This document shows positions 61,248 through 64,000 of a stretch of 64,000 nt of DNA, piece after piece. Within the stretch, counting starts at the first letter, position 1. Every line of letters starts with the position of its first letter. A model generated the notes under the pieces. The model ran no database searches, was not told the origin of the DNA, and was given only the letters and a program-made list of their open reading frames with translations. Source of the DNA: Pseudomonas sp. HS6 (GTDB taxonomy: Bacteria > Pseudomonadota > Gammaproteobacteria > Pseudomonadales > Pseudomonadaceae); NCBI RefSeq assembly GCF_023375815.1, contig NZ_CP067412.1, forward strand, positions 5,704,001 to 5,768,000. The letters are read 5' to 3'. A program made the position numbers and the translations under genes.

Positions 61248-63038
61248 ATGAAACTGGCGATGAAGTTGCGGACTCGCTTGTTCCTGAGCATTTCCGCGCT
61301 GATCACGGTGGCCTTGCTCGGGCTGTTGCTCGGGCTGGTCAGTGTGATGCAAATGGCCGGGACTCAGGAGGCGTTGATCCGCAACAACTTCGTTACCCTC
61401 GATCTGGGGCTCAAGCTGCGCCAGACCTTGGGCGACCAGTTGATCATGATGCTCGCCGAGAAGCCCGATCCAGCCGCCTTCGAAGCGTCGAAGCAGCATT
61501 ATTTCGAGCTGCTAGATGAAGGTATCGCTCAGGAGCAGAAAGACGACGACCGCCAGTACGGATTCAGTCAGGCCAAGGCCGATTATCTGAGCTTCCTTCA
61601 GGCGTTCGACGTGTCCCGCAATCCGGGCGCGGCCCTGAGTGGCGGTGGCGACTTGCGCGAGCGCTTCAACACCTTGCGCAACGGTCTGATTGCCGAGCAC
61701 AAGCACGCACTGGATAACATCAACGCTGTTCAGCACGCTGCCCGTGACCGAGCGCTGCTGATTTCCGGCCTGCTTGGGCTGGTGGGGCTGGCGGTGTTGA
61801 TCATCGGCTTCATCACCGCCCAAGGGATTGCCCGCCGGTTCGGTGCGCCGATCGAGGCGCTGGCGAAAGCAGCGGACAATATCGGCCAAGGCAATTTCGA
61901 AGTGACTCTGCCGGTGTCCTCGGCCATGGAAATCAACCTGCTGACCCGGCGTTTCGGGCTGATGGCCGAAGCGCTGCGCGAGCATCAAGCGACCAATGTC
62001 GATGAACTGCTGGCCGGTCAGCAACGCTTGCAGGCCGTGCTCGACAGCATCGATGACGGTTTGCTGATGATCGACCGCCAGGGGCATCTGGAGCATTTGA
62101 ACCCGGTGGCCCAGCGGCAACTGGGCTGGGACAGCGACCGTTTTGGCGAAGGTCTGGGCACTGCGCTACAGCGTCCGGAACTGGATGCGCAACTGCAACT
62201 GGTGTTGCGCGGCGGTACCCTTGAGCGTGCCCCGGAAGACTTGAGCATCGAAGTCGATGGCGAGTCGCGACTGCTGACCTACAGCCTGACCCCGGTCAGC
62301 CACACCCAGGGGCACATCCTCGGTGCGGTAATGGTGTTGCACGACGTCACCGAACAGCGTGCCTTCGAACGGGTGCGCAGCGAATTCGTATTGCGCGCCT
62401 CCCACGAATTGCGCACACCGGTGACCGGTATGCACATGGCGTTCGGACTGTTTCGCGAGCGGGCGAAGTTTCCGGCGGAGTCACGGGAGTCTGACCTGCT
62501 CGACACCGTCAATGAAGAGATGCAGCGCTTGATGCAGCTGATCAACGATCTGCTGAATTTTTCGCGTTATCAGAGCGGCTTGCAGAAGCTCGCACTGGCT
62601 CCGTGTTCTATCGAGGATTTGCTGGCCCAGGCGCAATCGCGTTTTGCCGACTCGGCAGCGCAGAAGGGCGTTGCGTTGAATATCGAGGTGCAAGGCCCGC
62701 TACCGCGTTTGCAGGCCGATCAGGCTCAGCTGGATCGCGTTCTGGACAATCTCATCGATAACGCCTTGCGCCATACGGCTCGCGAAGGGCTGATCCGTTT
62801 GCAGGCGCGCCGGCATGGCGAGCGGGTGATCATTAGCGTCGAGGACAATGGCGAAGGTATTGCTTATGGGCAGCAAGGGCGGATCTTCGAACCGTTCGTA
62901 CAGGTCGGACGCAAGAAGGGCGGAGCCGGGCTCGGTCTGGCGCTGTGTAAGGAAATCGTCCAGTTGCACGGCGGGCGGATGGGCGTGTATTCGCGGCCGG
63001 GGCAGGGCACGCAGTTCTACATGGCGCTGGCGGTCTAG
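61248..63038 (+). CDS. kinB: Sensor histidine kinase KinB
   Basis: Inner-membrane partner of AlgB, 596 residues. TM1 (residues 10-32), a periplasmic sensor helix bundle (33-165), TM2 (SGLLGLVGLAVLIIGFITA), then HAMP and PAS domains. The H-box is SHELRTPVTGMHMAFGLF, the N-box DNLIDNALRHTAREG, and the ATP lid GGAGLGLALCKEIVQLHGG. In P. aeruginosa KinB acts mainly as a phosphatase on AlgB and its loss causes mucoidy. Its stop overlaps the stop of the convergent EAL gene. Confidence 0.95.
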   Translation: MKLAMKLRTRLFLSISALITVALLGLLLGLVSVMQMAGTQEALIRNNFVTLDLGLKLRQTLGDQLIMMLAEKPDPAAFEASKQHYFELLDEGIAQEQKDDDRQYGFSQAKADYLSFLQAFDVSRNPGAALSGGGDLRERFNTLRNGLIAEHKHALDNINAVQHAARDRALLISGLLGLVGLAVLIIGFITAQGIARRFGAPIEALAKAADNIGQGNFEVTLPVSSAMEINLLTRRFGLMAEALREHQATNVDELLAGQQRLQAVLDSIDDGLLMIDRQGHLEHLNPVAQRQLGWDSDRFGEGLGTALQRPELDAQLQLVLRGGTLERAPEDLSIEVDGESRLLTYSLTPVSHTQGHILGAVMVLHDVTEQRAFERVRSEFVLRASHELRTPVTGMHMAFGLFRERAKFPAESRESDLLDTVNEEMQRLMQLINDLLNFSRYQSGLQKLALAPCSIEDLLAQAQSRFADSAAQKGVALNIEVQGPLPRLQADQAQLDRVLDNLIDNALRHTAREGLIRLQARRHGERVIISVEDNGEGIAYGQQGRIFEPFVQVGRKKGGAGLGLALCKEIVQLHGGRMGVYSRPGQGTQFYMALAV

Positions 63039-64000
63039 GCCTCGTCGTCCATCCGGCGGCCGGCGAGCCGCCGTCCTCGAGTGATGAGCTCGATGAATTG
63101 CACAGCGCTTAACGCGTGAGCGAACAGCCAGCCCTGACCGAACTTCACGCCTTCGCTGCTGAGCAGCGCCGCCTGGGATTCATACTCGATGCCTTCAGCG
63201 ATCACTTTCAGATCCAGTGCCTGAGCCATGTGAATGATGTGCGGCGCCACACCGCTGCTGGCCGCGTCATGGCCGAGCGCATCGATGAACGCCTTGTCGA
63301 TTTTCAGGCAATCCACCGGCAGGGTTTGCAGGTAGGCGAGGCTGCAATAACCGGTACCGAAATCGTCGATCAACACTTGATGGCCGACATCGCGCAGCGC
63401 TTGCAGGTTTTCCCGGGCCACCACCACATCGATCAGGCCGCGCTCGGTCACCTCAAACGCAATCTGCCGCGCCGCCACCCGATGCAGGGTCAGCAGCCGC
63501 GCCATGACCTGGCCGATACGCGGCACCATTACGTCGCATGCCGCCAGGTTCACCGAGATGTACAGCTGCGGATTGGCCCGGAGTAACTGGCCAAGTTGTT
63601 CCAGCAGCCGCTGGAGGACGAAGTCGGTCATCTGGCGGATCTGCCCGGTGTTCTCGGCCATCGGGATAAACAGGTCGGGACTGGTCAGCGTACCGTCCGG
63701 CCGGCGCCAGCGCAGCAGGGCTTCGGCACCGACGCAATTGCGGCTGTCGAGGTCGAAGATCGGCTGATATAGCACCTGCAATTCGCCGCGACGGATCGCT
63801 CCGTGCAGTTCGGCATCCAGTGATTGATGTTGACGCACCAGCCAGAACACCGCGAGCCCGACCAGCACGCCCAGCAGCAGACAGACCGGCACCATCCACC
63901 ACCAAAGCTCGGGGATGTGCATGCCGGTGCGCGGGGTAATCAGTACCAACTGGTATTCCGGGTTGTCGGTGGGCATGCGATAGATCAGATGGCTCTGGGT
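63035..64000 (-). CDS. EAL-domain protein (cyclic-di-GMP phosphodiesterase), 5' part beyond window edge
   Basis: About 321 visible residues of a longer membrane protein. A transmembrane helix (LWWWMVPVCLLLGVLVGLAV) precedes a complete EAL domain with YQPIFDLDSRNCVGAEALLR (the EAL signature as EAL), SVNLAACDV, IDDFGTGYCSLAYLQ and the loop-6 glutamate in IAEGIEYESQ. These keep the catalytic metal and general-base residues, so activity on c-di-GMP is likely. The missing N-terminus probably carries a periplasmic sensor (CSS-motif type), which is inferred. Its stop shares the palindrome CTAG with the kinB stop. Confidence 0.88.
   Translation of the reverse strand, partial: TQSHLIYRMPTDNPEYQLVLITPRTGMHIPELWWWMVPVCLLLGVLVGLAVFWLVRQHQSLDAELHGAIRRGELQVLYQPIFDLDSRNCVGAEALLRWRRPDGTLTSPDLFIPMAENTGQIRQMTDFVLQRLLEQLGQLLRANPQLYISVNLAACDVMVPRIGQVMARLLTLHRVAARQIAFEVTERGLIDVVVARENLQALRDVGHQVLIDDFGTGYCSLAYLQTLPVDCLKIDKAFIDALGHDAASSGVAPHIIHMAQALDLKVIAEGIEYESQAALLSSEGVKFGQGWLFAHALSAVQFIELITRGRRLAGRRMDDEA

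Overview
The window is the chromosomal replication-origin region of a Pseudomonas, most likely of the P. fluorescens group. The evidence is the gene order mnmG-mnmE-yidC-yidD-rnpA-rpmH / oriC / dnaA-dnaN-recF-gyrB, the high GC content, the near-identity of DnaA, DnaN and GyrB to Pseudomonas proteins as I remember them, the algB-kinB pair, and REP doublets of the GTGGGAG...CTCCCAC type. No rRNA, tRNA, CRISPR array, prophage or insertion sequence was recognised.

Layout. 1-6285 (minus strand): tRNA-modification genes mnmG (cut by the window edge) and mnmE, then yidC, yidD, rnpA and rpmH. 6286-6851: oriC, with four perfect DnaA boxes and an AT-rich stretch. 6852-13059 (plus): dnaA, dnaN, recF, gyrB. 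13122-15546: a divergent two-component pair. 15705-20115 (minus): a lysophosphatidate acyltransferase, gmhB, glyS, glyQ. 20197-21682 (plus): tag and a lauroyl acyltransferase. 21734-26297 (minus): a TPR protein, trkA, rsmB, fmt, def. 26468-29285 (plus): a LysM protein of TsaP type, dprA, tsaC.

29558-34631 is an accessory five-gene operon between tsaC and qor, two genes that I recall as neighbours in P. aeruginosa. It encodes a LuxI/FeeM-like GNAT acyltransferase, a haem-oxygenase-like diiron oxygenase, a BtaA-like (DUF3419) SAM 3-amino-3-carboxypropyl transferase, an alpha-oxoamine synthase and a PaaK/CapK-like AMP-forming ligase. The genes overlap or are tightly spaced, and the first two are visibly richer in AT than their surroundings. 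I know no characterised pathway with this set. It looks like a biosynthetic cluster for a small acylated or amino-acid-derived metabolite, perhaps a signal, and is the best candidate here for an undescribed system.

34655-43005: qor, hemF, aroE, a REPIN, a SulP transporter, a long inverted repeat and the choline-sulfate module choX-betC/betR. 43006-46951: small enzymes, a CitMHS citrate transporter with an unusual leader, and terC. 47165-55000: a Na/Pi cotransporter, an M16 peptidase, a DUF5924 membrane protein and a four-gene Mla/Pqi-like lipid transport operon. 55004-57782: an SpmA/SpmB-like protein and gltP. 57783-58479: a gene-free stretch with two opposed terminator-like hairpins. 58480-63038: an Ivy-type lysozyme inhibitor, a DUF1328 protein, a small membrane protein, then algB-kinB (alginate and virulence control). 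The last gene, an EAL-domain protein, runs off the right edge.

Across the first 43 kb perfect TTATCCACA boxes occur 22 times by my count, inside genes as well as between them. I found none in the last 21 kb.
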